From Cupriavidus metallidurans CH34 (lineage in GTDB: Bacteria; Pseudomonadota; Gammaproteobacteria; Burkholderiales; Burkholderiaceae): a DNA stretch of 64,000 nt. This document shows positions 44,133 through 53,876 of the stretch, piece after piece; position 1 is the first letter of the stretch, and each line of letters begins with the position of its first letter. The stretch spans positions 169,721 to 233,720 of the forward strand of contig NC_007971.2 in NCBI RefSeq assembly GCF_000196015.1. Direction: 5' to 3'. A program made the position numbers and the translations under genes. The notes under the pieces were generated by a model. The model searched no databases. It saw only the letters and a program-made list of their open reading frames with translations, and had not been told where the DNA came from.

Positions 44133-45401
44133 ATGGCCCGCGATCCCGACACCCTCCAACAGATCACCCATGCCCACCTGGAGGCCGCCGCGAGCGCGTG
44201 GCAGGCGGGCGAGCGGGTCGCCGCCCTGAAGTCGAGCACGCCATGGGAGGCGCAGATCGCAGGGCAGTGGTACCCGACCAAGGCCATTCTGGCGCTCGCG
44301 CACCGGCACGCCGGCTTTGGCGAGCTCACGCGCGACACGCTTGCCGGGGAAGCCGCCCGCCGCCGCCTGGCTGCGATGGATATCCCGCTGCGACGGCCCG
44401 GGCAGGAGGTCGCGGCAGCGGACAATCCAGCGTGGTCGCGACTGCAGCGGCACGACGTCGAGGCCGGGGCTGCCGCGCTGCGAGACAGGATGGAATGGGC
44501 CATTTCCATGAAACACATCGCCAACAAGCCGCACGAGACTGAATGGCGGCTGGGCCTCGACGGACTCTGGTACAGCCCACGCGCGATCGGCCAGGAGGCG
44601 TGTACCGCAGCCGAACTGCCCACCTTCAACTGGAAAATGCCCGACGGCGAGTACACGCGATATCGCGCGCACCTCGAGGCCTTGGGCTTCTCCCTGAAGC
44701 GTGGCCGGACGCCGACGCGGTCCCAGCCGGCGTGGGGCGCCGGTGAACTACGCGCCGCCGCCGCCGGCCTGACCGGGATGGAGCTGGAGGCCGCGGGCGC
44801 AGGTATGGACCCGCTGCAAGTGGTCCTCGACGGCCGCGCGTACCCGGCTGCCGACTTGCTCGGTCTGCCAGCCGGTCAGGCGCCATCGGCACAGGACCGG
44901 GCCGCGATCGCCGAGGCAGGCGGCGCCTTGCGTGCCGCCCCGGACCCGCTCGACGCCGCGCTGGAGGCGCTGGCCGCCCAGAACGGGCTGCCGACGGAAG
45001 CGGCGCGTCAGGTGCGGGGGCGGATCGGACAGGGACGGTTCCGCGAGGCGCTTCTCCAGCTGCACGGCTGCTGCGCCGTGAGCGGCGTTTCGACGCCGGC
45101 GGTCCTGCGCGCGGCCCATATCCATCGTTGGGCCGACTGCGGCGACACGCCCACCGCTCGCCACGATATCGACAACGGCCTGCTGCTGGCCGCGAACCTC
45201 GACTGCCTGTTCGAGACGGGGCTGATCGCGTTCGACGACGACGGCCGGATACTGATTTCGCCCGAACTGGACACCGCCGCGCGTGACGCGCTGGGTCTCA
45301 GCCCGGACCTGCGGCTGGCGGTCGTGCCGACACTTGGCCAGCGCGGCTACCTGGCCAAGCACCGCGAGCGCACCCGGGCCATGCGCGAGGCTTCGGCATG
45401 A
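44133..45401 (+). CDS. HNH endonuclease with two N-terminal repeat modules
   Basis: 422 residues. Two similar modules come first (ALKSSTPWEAQIAGQWYPTK at about 30-50, and WRLGLDGLWYSPRAIGQEAC later), each with the Trp-Tyr-x-x-Lys/Arg-Ala pattern of DNA-binding domains found in modification-sensing nucleases. The C-terminal HNH nuclease domain has CCAVSGV, LRAAHIHRWAD, DIDNGLLLAANLDCLFETG. It should cut DNA, perhaps of modified type. It overlaps the recombinase gene by four bases, so the two proteins are made together. The ATG at 44133 is chosen as the first Met with good coding character. Confidence 0.75.
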   Translation: MARDPDTLQQITHAHLEAAASAWQAGERVAALKSSTPWEAQIAGQWYPTKAILALAHRHAGFGELTRDTLAGEAARRRLAAMDIPLRRPGQEVAAADNPAWSRLQRHDVEAGAAALRDRMEWAISMKHIANKPHETEWRLGLDGLWYSPRAIGQEACTAAELPTFNWKMPDGEYTRYRAHLEALGFSLKRGRTPTRSQPAWGAGELRAAAAGLTGMELEAAGAGMDPLQVVLDGRAYPAADLLGLPAGQAPSAQDRAAIAEAGGALRAAPDPLDAALEALAAQNGLPTEAARQVRGRIGQGRFREALLQLHGCCAVSGVSTPAVLRAAHIHRWADCGDTPTARHDIDNGLLLAANLDCLFETGLIAFDDDGRILISPELDTAARDALGLSPDLRLAVVPTLGQRGYLAKHRERTRAMREASA

Positions 45402-47548
45402 ACGCCCCGGCATCGGGGGCCACCATCGTGACGCCATTGCGCAGACGCCGGTCCGTCACGCGCCGGCAGCTGCATCGGGGGCATTTCGGGTTCCTGCGGG
45501 CCATCATCCAGGGCCTGCATGCACGGGCCATGTGGGAACGCTATCTGATGGAGGAAGGCGAGATCGAGGCCGACCAGGAATTGCTGGCCCGATCCCCGGA
45601 GGGCGAGGAGGGCGCGGAGGCCGACATCGAAGCCGATCCGGCCGCGCACGCTTTTGCCACCCATCCCAAGGTCCGTCGGGTGACAGCCTGGCTGCGCAGC
45701 GAGCTCGTCGCCGCGGCAACTCGGGCCCAGCGCCCCGGTACCGCCCGCCGCCTGAAGCTGGAAGCCAGGGACCTCCGGAAGATCGGGCAGAAAGGGTTGG
45801 GGCTGCCGTCGCTCGAGGAGTTTGTGGCGGAGACCGGCATGGACGGCTTTGGCGAGTCCGAGCAACTGGCCGCCTACCAGGAACGCTATGGCGACGCCCT
45901 GAAACGGGAGTCCAAGCGCGCCCGGATGATGCGCCGCCAGCTGGAGGCGATCGACTGGCTCGAAGAACGGTACGCCCAGCCTGTCCTCGCCGGCGACGCG
46001 TGCCGTGCCTGGCTGGCCGAACCCCTCGCGGAGCGGCTGGAGGTGGCCGGTGTGACGACGCTGGCGGATCTGCTCGATCGCATTGACGGGCTGGGTGCCG
46101 GCTGGGCCCGCGGCCTGCCGGCGATTGGCGCCGGCAAGGCGAGGGCGATCGAAGCCTTCCTGACCACTCACGCCGAGACGCTGGGCCGGTCGATCGGCAA
46201 CCACGTGGCCGTACCGCGCCGCAGGCGCTATGTGCACGAGATGGCTTCGGTCGTGCCCCGCGGCAAGGAAAACGCCCTGGTCCCGCTCGACAAGCTGGTG
46301 CTGCCTGTCCATCTGGACGGTCGCGACGGCGCCTACCGCCTGCCGCAGGCTCGCTGCCTCATCAACGCCCACAATGACTACGAAGCGGTGCTGTCCTGGC
46401 TGCGCTCCAAACCCGGGCTGGCGCCGGATCGGATCTTGCGCCTGCGGGAGAAGCGCAAGGATGTCGGCACGGGGCAGGGGCCCTACGACTGGCTGAATTA
46501 CCTGTCGAATACCCAGCGGGCGTACCGGAAGGAGGCGGAACGCTTCCTCCTGTGGTCGATGCTGGCCCGGGGAAAGCCGCTGTCCTCCATGGACACGGAC
46601 GACTGCATGGCGTACCGGGACTTCCTCGCCGACCCACCGAAGGAATGGTGCGGCCCGCGCTCGCGGGAGCGATGGACGCCCCTCTGGCGACCATTCGAGG
46701 GCCCGCTGAATCCTCGCGCCCAAGGCTATGCGATCGGGGTGCTGGCCAACCTGTATGCGTATCTCAACGCCAAGAACTACCTGGCCGGCAATCCCTGGCA
46801 GGGCATTCACGTGCCGACGAGCGCCAAACCCGAGCTGGACGTCGGCCGCAGCCTGACAGAGGACCAGTGGGCCTTTGTCAAAGGGTGTCTGGCCCGCCTG
46901 CCGGCGACGTCCATCCATCGCCGGCTGCAGGTCGCTTTGCCGCTGCTGTACGCGACCGGCCTGCGGCTGTCCGAGGTGATCGCGGCCAGCACGGACGATC
47001 TGGAGTGGGTGAGCCTGGCCCAGCCCGGTACCGGCGAGCGTGAGGAGGGCTGGTGGCTCACCGTGATCGGCAAGGGGAACAAGCTGCGCCGCGTGCCGGT
47101 ACCCGACACGACGGTCCACGCATTGGGCGAGTATCTGGAGTCGCGGGGGTTCGCCAGTGATCCTGCCCGGTGCCGCGGTGTGGCGCTGCTCGGCCACGCG
47201 ACCGACCAGGAGGAACGGGCAGGGGGGTGGGCGAAGATTGACACGGCCCCCGCCGAGGCGGGATTGGCGGCGACCACGTTGTACCGGCAGATCAAGCGGT
47301 TCTTCCAGGCGTGCGCGTCCGAGCTGGAAGCGGTCGACGCCCGAGGCGCCTCGCGCTTGGCGGCGGCCAGCACGCACTGGATGCGGCACACCCATATTTC
47401 CCATGCATTGGCCGCTGGCGCACCGCTCGAGGCCGTCAAGCAAAACGCGGGGCACGCATCGCTTGATACCACCACCCGCTACGTCACGACCGAGGACGCC
47501 CGCCGCCGAGCTGCAATGAGGAAGTTCTGGGATTCGCAATCAACGTAA
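45398..47548 (+). CDS. Large tyrosine recombinase (DUF3701-type phage integrase)
   Basis: 716 residues. The N-terminal part has an HhH-like segment (GWARGLPAIGAGKARAIEAF at about 230-250), as in DUF3701 integrases. A SAM-like core-binding domain follows (about 360-470). The catalytic domain has Arg523 in YATGLRLSEVIAAS, HWMRHTHISHAL, NAGHASLDTTTRYV with the terminal Tyr. All five catalytic positions are present. It should move or resolve the local element. Coupled to the HNH gene by an ATGA junction. Confidence 0.88.
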   Translation: MNAPASGATIVTPLRRRRSVTRRQLHRGHFGFLRAIIQGLHARAMWERYLMEEGEIEADQELLARSPEGEEGAEADIEADPAAHAFATHPKVRRVTAWLRSELVAAATRAQRPGTARRLKLEARDLRKIGQKGLGLPSLEEFVAETGMDGFGESEQLAAYQERYGDALKRESKRARMMRRQLEAIDWLEERYAQPVLAGDACRAWLAEPLAERLEVAGVTTLADLLDRIDGLGAGWARGLPAIGAGKARAIEAFLTTHAETLGRSIGNHVAVPRRRRYVHEMASVVPRGKENALVPLDKLVLPVHLDGRDGAYRLPQARCLINAHNDYEAVLSWLRSKPGLAPDRILRLREKRKDVGTGQGPYDWLNYLSNTQRAYRKEAERFLLWSMLARGKPLSSMDTDDCMAYRDFLADPPKEWCGPRSRERWTPLWRPFEGPLNPRAQGYAIGVLANLYAYLNAKNYLAGNPWQGIHVPTSAKPELDVGRSLTEDQWAFVKGCLARLPATSIHRRLQVALPLLYATGLRLSEVIAASTDDLEWVSLAQPGTGEREEGWWLTVIGKGNKLRRVPVPDTTVHALGEYLESRGFASDPARCRGVALLGHATDQEERAGGWAKIDTAPAEAGLAATTLYRQIKRFFQACASELEAVDARGASRLAAASTHWMRHTHISHALAAGAPLEAVKQNAGHASLDTTTRYVTTEDARRRAAMRKFWDSQST

Positions 47549-47573
47549 TTGAAATCAACCTATGGGGGAAGCG

Positions 47574-47903
47574 ATGTTCGAAGTTCGTCGAGCACGCCTG
47601 CTAGCGAAGATGCTAGCGCGTGCCTACCGCATTGAAATGCGGCTCGGCAAGAGGCTGGTCACTACCGTCAGCGGCTGGGCTTTACAACGTCGCACAGTGA
47701 GCGTGGACATTGCAGAGACCGCGTGGGTTGCTAGTGACAAGCCTCGCGTGCGCCTAGTCGTTGACTTCATCAACGAGCGCATCGAAGTTCGGCAGTACGC
47801 AAGTGGCAGAGGCGACGAACTGAAGTTCATGGTTACGTCACTTGAGCAGTTCAACACCGTTGGCCACCAAATCGTCGCGTACCTGGTACGCACCTTCCCC
47901 TAA
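47574..47903 (+). CDS. Small uncharacterised protein behind the integrase
   Basis: 109 residues (ARLLAKMLARAYRIEMRLGK, ending VGHQIVAYLVRTFP), basic at the start. A second ATG 12 bases upstream is possible, but GGGGGAAG then serves this one. It follows the integrase closely. Function unknown. Confidence 0.5.
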   Translation: MFEVRRARLLAKMLARAYRIEMRLGKRLVTTVSGWALQRRTVSVDIAETAWVASDKPRVRLVVDFINERIEVRQYASGRGDELKFMVTSLEQFNTVGHQIVAYLVRTFP

Positions 47904-47975
47904 GTTATTGGGGGTTGGAAGATCGGTACTGCCAACAGCTTGATTCGGGTCCACGATAGACAAAGGGCAGGGGAC

Positions 47976-48596
47976 ATGAAAGAAGACATTCTGGAGCAGA
48001 TGGTCGACGAGTACCTCCAGCACAAGGGGTATTTCACCCAGCACAACCTGAAGTTCCGACCAGCCAAAGACCATGTCGACTATGTCGCCCAAGCCGATGC
48101 GGTTCACAGCGACGTCGACGTGATCGGCATTCACCCGCTAATGCAGGGGCCCGAACGGGTGGTGGTAGTCAGTTGCAAGAGCTGGCAGCAAGGCTTCAGC
48201 CCGCAGTATTGGAGTGATGCGATCGCCAAGAACAAGAAGGTGAATGGTAGGGAAGCATGGATGGCATTTCGCGAGCTCGCCAGGCCGAAATGGGCGCAGG
48301 CGTTTCGCGCTGAGGTGGAGCGAGCCACGGGCGCAAAGGCATTCACGTACGTAACGGCCGTGACGCGGCTCACTGCCCAAGCAGATCGGACTGCTTGGGA
48401 ACAGCACCCAGAGTTCCGCCAGAGCTTGAATGGAAACCCCATCAGGATACTGACGTTCGACGATATGTTGAGTGAGCTATTTCCGACGATCAACCAGACA
48501 GTCGCCTCCTCACAACTCGGTCGCCTGCTTCAACTGATCAAGGCATCAGGTTGGGCGCTAGCTTCGAGGAATGAAAATGGGCCATCCTTGGTCTAG
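47976..48596 (+). CDS. Predicted PD-(D/E)XK nuclease-like protein
   Basis: 206 residues. After a short helical start come FRPAKDHVDYVAQADAVHSD and DVDVIGIHPL, then RVVVVSCKSWQQG. Asp ... Cys-Lys stands where restriction-like folds have D ... (D/E)xK; the acidic residue of the last motif is replaced by Ser/Cys, as in some family members. Probably DNA-binding, perhaps a nuclease. It starts 72 bases after the preceding gene. No partner methylase. Confidence 0.5.
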   Translation: MKEDILEQMVDEYLQHKGYFTQHNLKFRPAKDHVDYVAQADAVHSDVDVIGIHPLMQGPERVVVVSCKSWQQGFSPQYWSDAIAKNKKVNGREAWMAFRELARPKWAQAFRAEVERATGAKAFTYVTAVTRLTAQADRTAWEQHPEFRQSLNGNPIRILTFDDMLSELFPTINQTVASSQLGRLLQLIKASGWALASRNENGPSLV

Positions 48597-48710
48597 GTCA
48601 CGGTCACTGCCAAAGCCTCGCGCCGTACTCCGGACGTGTCATGATCGCCGATCGCCGCGCGGCAATTCAGTTACATTGCGCCTAACCGTACTAGCTGACA
48701 ATTGACCCTA

Positions 48711-49520
48711 ATGAATACCAAGGTTTTTGACTGGAGAATGCGCCGGAACTGGCTGGCTAGCATCCGCCACTATGCAGGCCATGTGCTAACCGTCGAACTG
48801 CGACAGCATCTCTCGCAAGAGCGGCCGAAATGCTGGTCGGACGACTTTGCCTGGCTACCCGACTCGGAATACGTCCTACCCGAATTCGTCGCTGGCTTAA
48901 CCAGCTACTACACGCATTTCAAGGGCTTTCATGGCTGCCGCCCGTTGAAGCTGGCCAGCTACTACGAGCGCGGCTTGCTCGGGCAAGACAGCGAACTTCT
49001 TTGCGACGCGTTCCGCGAGATTTTTTCGGATGTACCCAAGGAGGACGTGGATAGTGCCATCAAGCAGTTCGCCGACCGCAGCGATAGGGAGCGGGGCAAA
49101 ATGTGGCTCGTGGGAAGTGACGAATTTCTAGTAAAACAATGCGGCCATTACCTCATCCAAGGTAGTGAATATTTGATGGCGCTCGCGGCGCATCTGGGCC
49201 GTCCCCTGAGTGGTGAAGACTACCGCTTCCGGCTTCGCAACTATGGCATCCCGACAATTCTGGAGGTCGATGTCCCAGTAGGCCTCGTGCCTGCGGCGCA
49301 GCATGTTGAAGTGGCGAAGATGATCTTGTCCGAGTGGGGGCAACTAGCCGCTCGGCGCCCCTTGGGTTTTGGGGGTGAGCCCCCCTGCTATGTCGTTCGC
49401 CAAGACATCCCCCCCGATTGCGTTCAGGGCCATTACCATCCCAAACAGATTGTTGACCCCCATCAGGGAAACCGGCCGTACATCAATGGCCTGCTGACCT
49501 GCGATGTGTGCGGCGGGTAA
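48711..49520 (+). CDS. Uncharacterised protein
   Basis: 269 residues, mixed alpha/beta (YVLPEFVAGLTSYYTHFKGF, FLVKQCGHYLIQGSEYL), with a C-terminal LLTCDVCGG and several His (GHYHPKQIVDPH). Family not recognised. The ATG at 48711 is used; a TTG nine bases upstream is possible. It lies between two nuclease-like genes on the same strand. Confidence 0.55.
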   Translation: MNTKVFDWRMRRNWLASIRHYAGHVLTVELRQHLSQERPKCWSDDFAWLPDSEYVLPEFVAGLTSYYTHFKGFHGCRPLKLASYYERGLLGQDSELLCDAFREIFSDVPKEDVDSAIKQFADRSDRERGKMWLVGSDEFLVKQCGHYLIQGSEYLMALAAHLGRPLSGEDYRFRLRNYGIPTILEVDVPVGLVPAAQHVEVAKMILSEWGQLAARRPLGFGGEPPCYVVRQDIPPDCVQGHYHPKQIVDPHQGNRPYINGLLTCDVCGG

Positions 49521-49577
49521 ATCCGCCGCCAAGCGTGTGGCGACAACACAGACCGGCTTTGAAGAGATACGAGACTA

Positions 49578-50768
49578 ATGGAGCAACTTGCACAGGTTTT
49601 GAGGCAGATCGGGGACCTGCCCCAGATGGAATCGCCGGAACTCAACTTCTACGCGGTTGGCGGCGCGGGGTATTTGGAGAACCCTACGTCCGACCTGATG
49701 GCTCTTTTCATGGGTGCGGAACCACAAGCGCCGCGATGGCTAGCAAAAGCACTTCTATCGTGTCTCGCAAATAGAGGCCTGGCTGAAGGGATCATAGTCG
49801 AGTCGGTCGACTGGGACGGCGTTACCGCTGAACGGGAAGTTGCCCAGACCGATCAAGAGAGTGATTCTGTAAAACGCCTTGATCTCGTGATTTCTGACGG
49901 GGACTTCGTTCTGGGCATCGAGAATAAGGTCTACGCCACCGCACGCGGAAACCCGTTCCACGTTTACGACCGGCTGCTTGCTGAACGCGCAGCCGGTGGG
50001 CCAATTATCAAATGCGTACTCCGCCCGACCGATAGGACCTCCGATGTTCCATTGGGATGGCCGGTGGTCACCTATCCCGATCTCGTGAAGACAGCGCTCG
50101 ATCTTCTAGGCCAGGAATTCGTTCGGGCACCGGTATCAAAGTGGCACTTTTTCTACAGAGAATTTCTCAACCACCTAGAGTCACTCGCCAACCCAGAGAG
50201 CGGCACCATAATGTCAGACGCAGCATTCAGCTTTGCCCTGAAAAACTTCCATGCACTTAGCCAGGCCGCCGATCTCCTAGGCGAGTTCAAATCGCAGCTT
50301 GAGCACGATGCCACGGCACGCGTGCGAGAACGTCTATCGGCTATGACACTAGAAGGGTCCGTCGCGCTGACTTCGAAACAGCAGGTCTGGCGATCCCTTA
50401 ACCAGCATGTAGTCGAGATTTATCCTGCTAGCTGGGGAAAATATTCGAAGGTGGTACTGGCTTATGGTGAAGATGAAACGGATGAAGATCATGCGCTGTA
50501 CTTCTACGTTCTCGGCTACATCAGCTTCGGTACCGAAAAGCAAAGCATCGAAGAGATCAAACAAAGGTTTTACGCCGACACGAAGAACGAAGTCAGTTCA
50601 TGGCGTACCCACTCGGACCCGGCAGACAATTTGTTTGAGGAGGGTCGATCGACCAAGTATCTCGGAATCAGCGGCATGCCCAAGGATGCGACGCTGAGCG
50701 GGGCGTTGCAAGCGCTGGAAGACCTTGCAGCCTGGATGCAGCAGTTTGTATTCACCCCGGCGCAATGA
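49578..50768 (+). CDS. PD-(D/E)XK nuclease superfamily protein (PDDEXK_4-like)
   Basis: 396 residues. At about 96-115, KRLDLVISDGDFVLGIENKV gives the clear motif Asp ... Glu-Asn-Lys of a PD-(D/E)XK nuclease. The following AERAAGGPIIKCVLRP and WPVVTYPDLV match the PDDEXK_4 layout. Such genes are frequent in defence islands and prophages. It is probably an endonuclease on foreign or damaged DNA. No specific partner can be named; the gene before it is on the same strand, 57 bases away. Confidence 0.75.
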   Translation: MEQLAQVLRQIGDLPQMESPELNFYAVGGAGYLENPTSDLMALFMGAEPQAPRWLAKALLSCLANRGLAEGIIVESVDWDGVTAEREVAQTDQESDSVKRLDLVISDGDFVLGIENKVYATARGNPFHVYDRLLAERAAGGPIIKCVLRPTDRTSDVPLGWPVVTYPDLVKTALDLLGQEFVRAPVSKWHFFYREFLNHLESLANPESGTIMSDAAFSFALKNFHALSQAADLLGEFKSQLEHDATARVRERLSAMTLEGSVALTSKQQVWRSLNQHVVEIYPASWGKYSKVVLAYGEDETDEDHALYFYVLGYISFGTEKQSIEEIKQRFYADTKNEVSSWRTHSDPADNLFEEGRSTKYLGISGMPKDATLSGALQALEDLAAWMQQFVFTPAQ

Positions 50769-50875
50769 CTTCGGCAATTAAGCCCGGCGCGACGGAGGTA
50801 ATCTAGCCGCCCCCCATGTGCGCCCTGTGACACAGATCAAGACCAACCATCACCAGAATCGCAAGACGATCAACA

Positions 50876-51568
50876 ATGACGAATTCTCTCATTCGACCCA
50901 CAGTCGGCGAGGTGTATCAACTCCTCCAAGGCGTCAGTGGCCTGCTCGTACATTTTTCTGGGGCGCCGAAAGGCGCGGGGAAAACTGACGCTGAAAGATT
51001 GTGGTTCCCTGACGACCTGCAGAAGGTACTTGACGGGAAAGCGCAAGGAGGACTCTCCGCGTCGGTGGTCATGCCAGGCGACCGGTTTGGGCAACACTAT
51101 GCGAGCAATGCGGTTGGTTGCGTTGGTGTGATTCTCGGCCTGCACTCTCCGCAATCCCTACGGTGTGCAGATGCGGCAGATTGTGGCTCGTGGACTGACC
51201 AGACGGGAAGCCGAATGTGCGACGCGCCAGCGAGCCTCTCAATTCAAGAATTGGCGCTGACGATTTCCAATCGGCGCCAAGGTTGCTACAACGAATGGGT
51301 GATTGCCGACTACATCCCGCTTGGAATTCTCGCGATGCCTCCGTTTGAGGTGCGAACCGGAGGGTCGCCTTCTGACTTGCCAGGCGGCGGCGACCTTTCG
51401 CCCGAACTCGCCGGAGACAGCCCCGTTGAGGTTCCAAAGTTTCTCGATCTGGCAAGCGTGCGCAGGGTCTTTCCGAGTCAGCCGCTCTACACGATGACTG
51501 GAGAAGGCATTGCCTTGGTAGGGCCAGACGACAGTACCTCAATCATTCTTCACGACCAGATCTATTGA
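50876..51568 (+). CDS. Uncharacterised protein
   Basis: 230 residues, globular (VGEVYQLLQGVSGLLVHFSG, IQELALTISNRRQGCYNEWV, ending STSIILHDQIY), with a Gly/Ser/Pro-rich linker at about 160-180. Family unknown. It may be the last gene of the block 47574-51568. Confidence 0.5.
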   Translation: MTNSLIRPTVGEVYQLLQGVSGLLVHFSGAPKGAGKTDAERLWFPDDLQKVLDGKAQGGLSASVVMPGDRFGQHYASNAVGCVGVILGLHSPQSLRCADAADCGSWTDQTGSRMCDAPASLSIQELALTISNRRQGCYNEWVIADYIPLGILAMPPFEVRTGGSPSDLPGGGDLSPELAGDSPVEVPKFLDLASVRRVFPSQPLYTMTGEGIALVGPDDSTSIILHDQIY

Positions 51569-51821
51569 GCAGGGGCGGGCCAGCCAATGGCGGCATGACA
51601 TGGCAGGGGAACGGCCGGTCACCCAGACCAATGATCAGACCACTTGATCTTCTGCCGACGATGAGTATCATGCTTGGAGCGCTGCCCAAGCCTTCCGTGC
51701 ACCCGCCGACTCGGCGGATGGTAAAACAGGGCCTATTCCACCTCCTCATTCTCGTGCTGACTTCTGTCGCGGCCGAGGCAATGTGCACACCTCTCACGCC
51801 GCGCAAAATGGAAGACTCAGC

Positions 51822-53369
51822 ATGCCTGCTCTTGCACACCCCTATGGGTCCAACGGGTTCTGGAACGATCTGGCCAGACGACTCGAGCCTTTCTTGGGCA
51901 ACGTCAAAGTCTGTCTGGGTGGGAATTGGTACGACCGCTTCGAAGACCTGTTCACCAAGCCTGATTTCGAGACTGTCGCAATCGCCGAAGGCGGTCTGCC
52001 CCAAGCACGCTATCTGATTGAGCTGCAAAACTCAGCAGATGTCCTGGCGAGTCGCTACGACTGGCTAATGGCAGGAGCATCGGAGGCAGAGTGTGTCGCC
52101 GCTCTGCTAGATATGTGTCGAGACTCCGATCAATGGCCAACCGCTATATCTCGAGCCCACAATATCCTTGCATTCTCGCGCGACAACGTCCCGTTTGCAG
52201 AGATTAGACCAGTCCCTGAGCCGCCTCGCTGGTCCAGCGCGACACTTGACCGCGCCGAGCACGCGCTAGGTCGGTTGCACAAGAACGGCGACTCGGAAAA
52301 GGAGTTCGCCAATCGAATCAAGCGATGGCCGGGATTCGAATCAGTCCAGGTAGGTGATCGCGAGCAAACGACGCCGCAGTGGGGTCACTGGCCTAGCCCG
52401 GCGGAGTGGCTGATATTGGCTCGACAGCTTCTCAGCATCGCGGGAGCAACCGAAGCCGGCACTGCGCAAGCGCAGGCGCTGGTTGCCGCCATCTTTGACG
52501 TGGCCAGCTGGCATCACCTTTGCGGGCTGATGCCTGGTTGTCGCGATGCCCAGTGGTGGGCATTGCAGGGCCCGTTTTTAACTTCTCTCGGACGGAATTC
52601 TGAGGACGAACGGGTGTTCCCTGGCCCTGTAGAGGCCTTCATGGATTTCATTACTCGCGGGACAAAGCTTAGTCCTGATGATGGCCCTTGGACCGCCCGT
52701 ATAAGCTGGCCTTTGGAAATGCCCTATATAACGCTTGAATCCGAACGCCGCCACGATGGAGGGCCCTATCCGTTGCCAATTTTGGGGGCGAGCATGGAGG
52801 CGGTGTGCCATACCTCTGCTAGACCAGAGAGCCTTGCTGCCATAGCGTCGCCACTGAGCACTAACGACCTTGAAGGGGTGTTAGCGTGCTTTGTGATCGA
52901 CCCTAACGACGACAGCTACTCCACCCGCATTTTCCACAGAGCGAACTTTGGTGGGCTGCTCTGCAAAGGCTTCGTTACGAGCGATGGCCCATATATCACT
53001 TGCGGAGACGGCTGGATGGACAGCACTCCGCTCGGCGTCTCGATGCTTCGGAAGTTTCAGCCCCATCCAAAGAATGGCCGCCCCCAGAAAGAGGGATGGT
53101 GGCTGGTGAAGTACTCCAGTGAGGCCAGGGTTGATCTGACGCGGTTCTCGGAAACACAGATCCAGCAGCTCAGTAAAGAGTTTGGCATCGTGGTTGCCGG
53201 TGAAGCCGAGTACGGGGACGACGAAGAGCGGTTCTTTTCCTCACCTGCCTGGTCAGCTCTGCAGGACTGGGCACGGTCACACCCTGAGTTGGCGAAAGAC
53301 TTAGCCGAAGGGGCGTCCTACTTACCAGGCTGGTACCAGCGAGCAAAGCGCAAGGCGGCGTTGCACTGA
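51822..53369 (+). CDS. Large uncharacterised protein
   Basis: 515 residues (NGFWNDLARRLEPFLGNVKV, WLILARQLLSIAGATEA, PWTARISWPLEMPYITLESE, then EYGDDEERFFSSPAWSALQD). No signal or membrane segments. No domain recognised. A GTG 39 bases upstream extends the frame; GGAAG before this ATG favours the shorter form. Confidence 0.55.
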   Translation: MPALAHPYGSNGFWNDLARRLEPFLGNVKVCLGGNWYDRFEDLFTKPDFETVAIAEGGLPQARYLIELQNSADVLASRYDWLMAGASEAECVAALLDMCRDSDQWPTAISRAHNILAFSRDNVPFAEIRPVPEPPRWSSATLDRAEHALGRLHKNGDSEKEFANRIKRWPGFESVQVGDREQTTPQWGHWPSPAEWLILARQLLSIAGATEAGTAQAQALVAAIFDVASWHHLCGLMPGCRDAQWWALQGPFLTSLGRNSEDERVFPGPVEAFMDFITRGTKLSPDDGPWTARISWPLEMPYITLESERRHDGGPYPLPILGASMEAVCHTSARPESLAAIASPLSTNDLEGVLACFVIDPNDDSYSTRIFHRANFGGLLCKGFVTSDGPYITCGDGWMDSTPLGVSMLRKFQPHPKNGRPQKEGWWLVKYSSEARVDLTRFSETQIQQLSKEFGIVVAGEAEYGDDEERFFSSPAWSALQDWARSHPELAKDLAEGASYLPGWYQRAKRKAALH

Positions 53370-53481
53370 TCTCCGGTCAGCATTCTGGATGTACATGCGC
53401 GAGAGAGGGGTAAGGGAGGCAAGGCCACGGCCAGAGTTGATTGGTACAATCCGCCGTGAGCCTTAGCCACCTACTTTCGAT

Positions 53482-53814
53482 ATGAAACAGTTCACGTTTG
53501 AGGATGTTCTGAGTCTGACTTTCGACGAGCTTGGCGCCATAGAAGACCCCATGCAATTGGCCGCCACCGCGCAAGTCTCACCGATGCTTGTACGGTACGT
53601 CATCAGAACGGACCAACTCGAAGAGAGGTACCGCGGCGTCCGAATGCGCACCTTGCTCGGTGCAATCGACGTAGCTGCCGCGGCAGTAAAATGGCCAAAC
53701 GTGGTCGGGCAGAAAGCTCTGTTGGCACAGAAGGATGCCGACGTTGATGCCTATTTGGATGAGCTACAACCGCATGTAGCCAAGGCAATCGAATTGGCGC
53801 CCAAGTACCACTGA
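53482..53814 (+). CDS. Small uncharacterised protein
   Basis: 110 residues, largely helical (TFEDVLSLTFDELGAIEDPM, VKWPNVVGQKALLAQKDADV). No family known. It converges on the next gene across a shared hairpin. Confidence 0.5.
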   Translation: MKQFTFEDVLSLTFDELGAIEDPMQLAATAQVSPMLVRYVIRTDQLEERYRGVRMRTLLGAIDVAAAAVKWPNVVGQKALLAQKDADVDAYLDELQPHVAKAIELAPKYH

Positions 53815-53820
53815 CCCATG

Positions 53821-53848
53821 AAAAAAGGCCCGCGACTTAGCGGGCCTT
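53821..53848 (-). terminator. Terminator between convergent genes
   Basis: AAGGCCCGC and GCGGGCCTT pair around a six-base loop. On the minus strand the stem is followed by a run of T, so it mainly ends the gene at 53877. Confidence 0.8.
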
Positions 53849-53876
53849 GGTTCATCAAACGGTAGGTTGCGTACGA

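Noticed and set aside
45347..47539. A 730-codon minus-strand frame opposite the large integrase
   Set aside because: It mirrors the integrase, whose catalytic motifs are complete on the plus strand; the antisense product has no domain.
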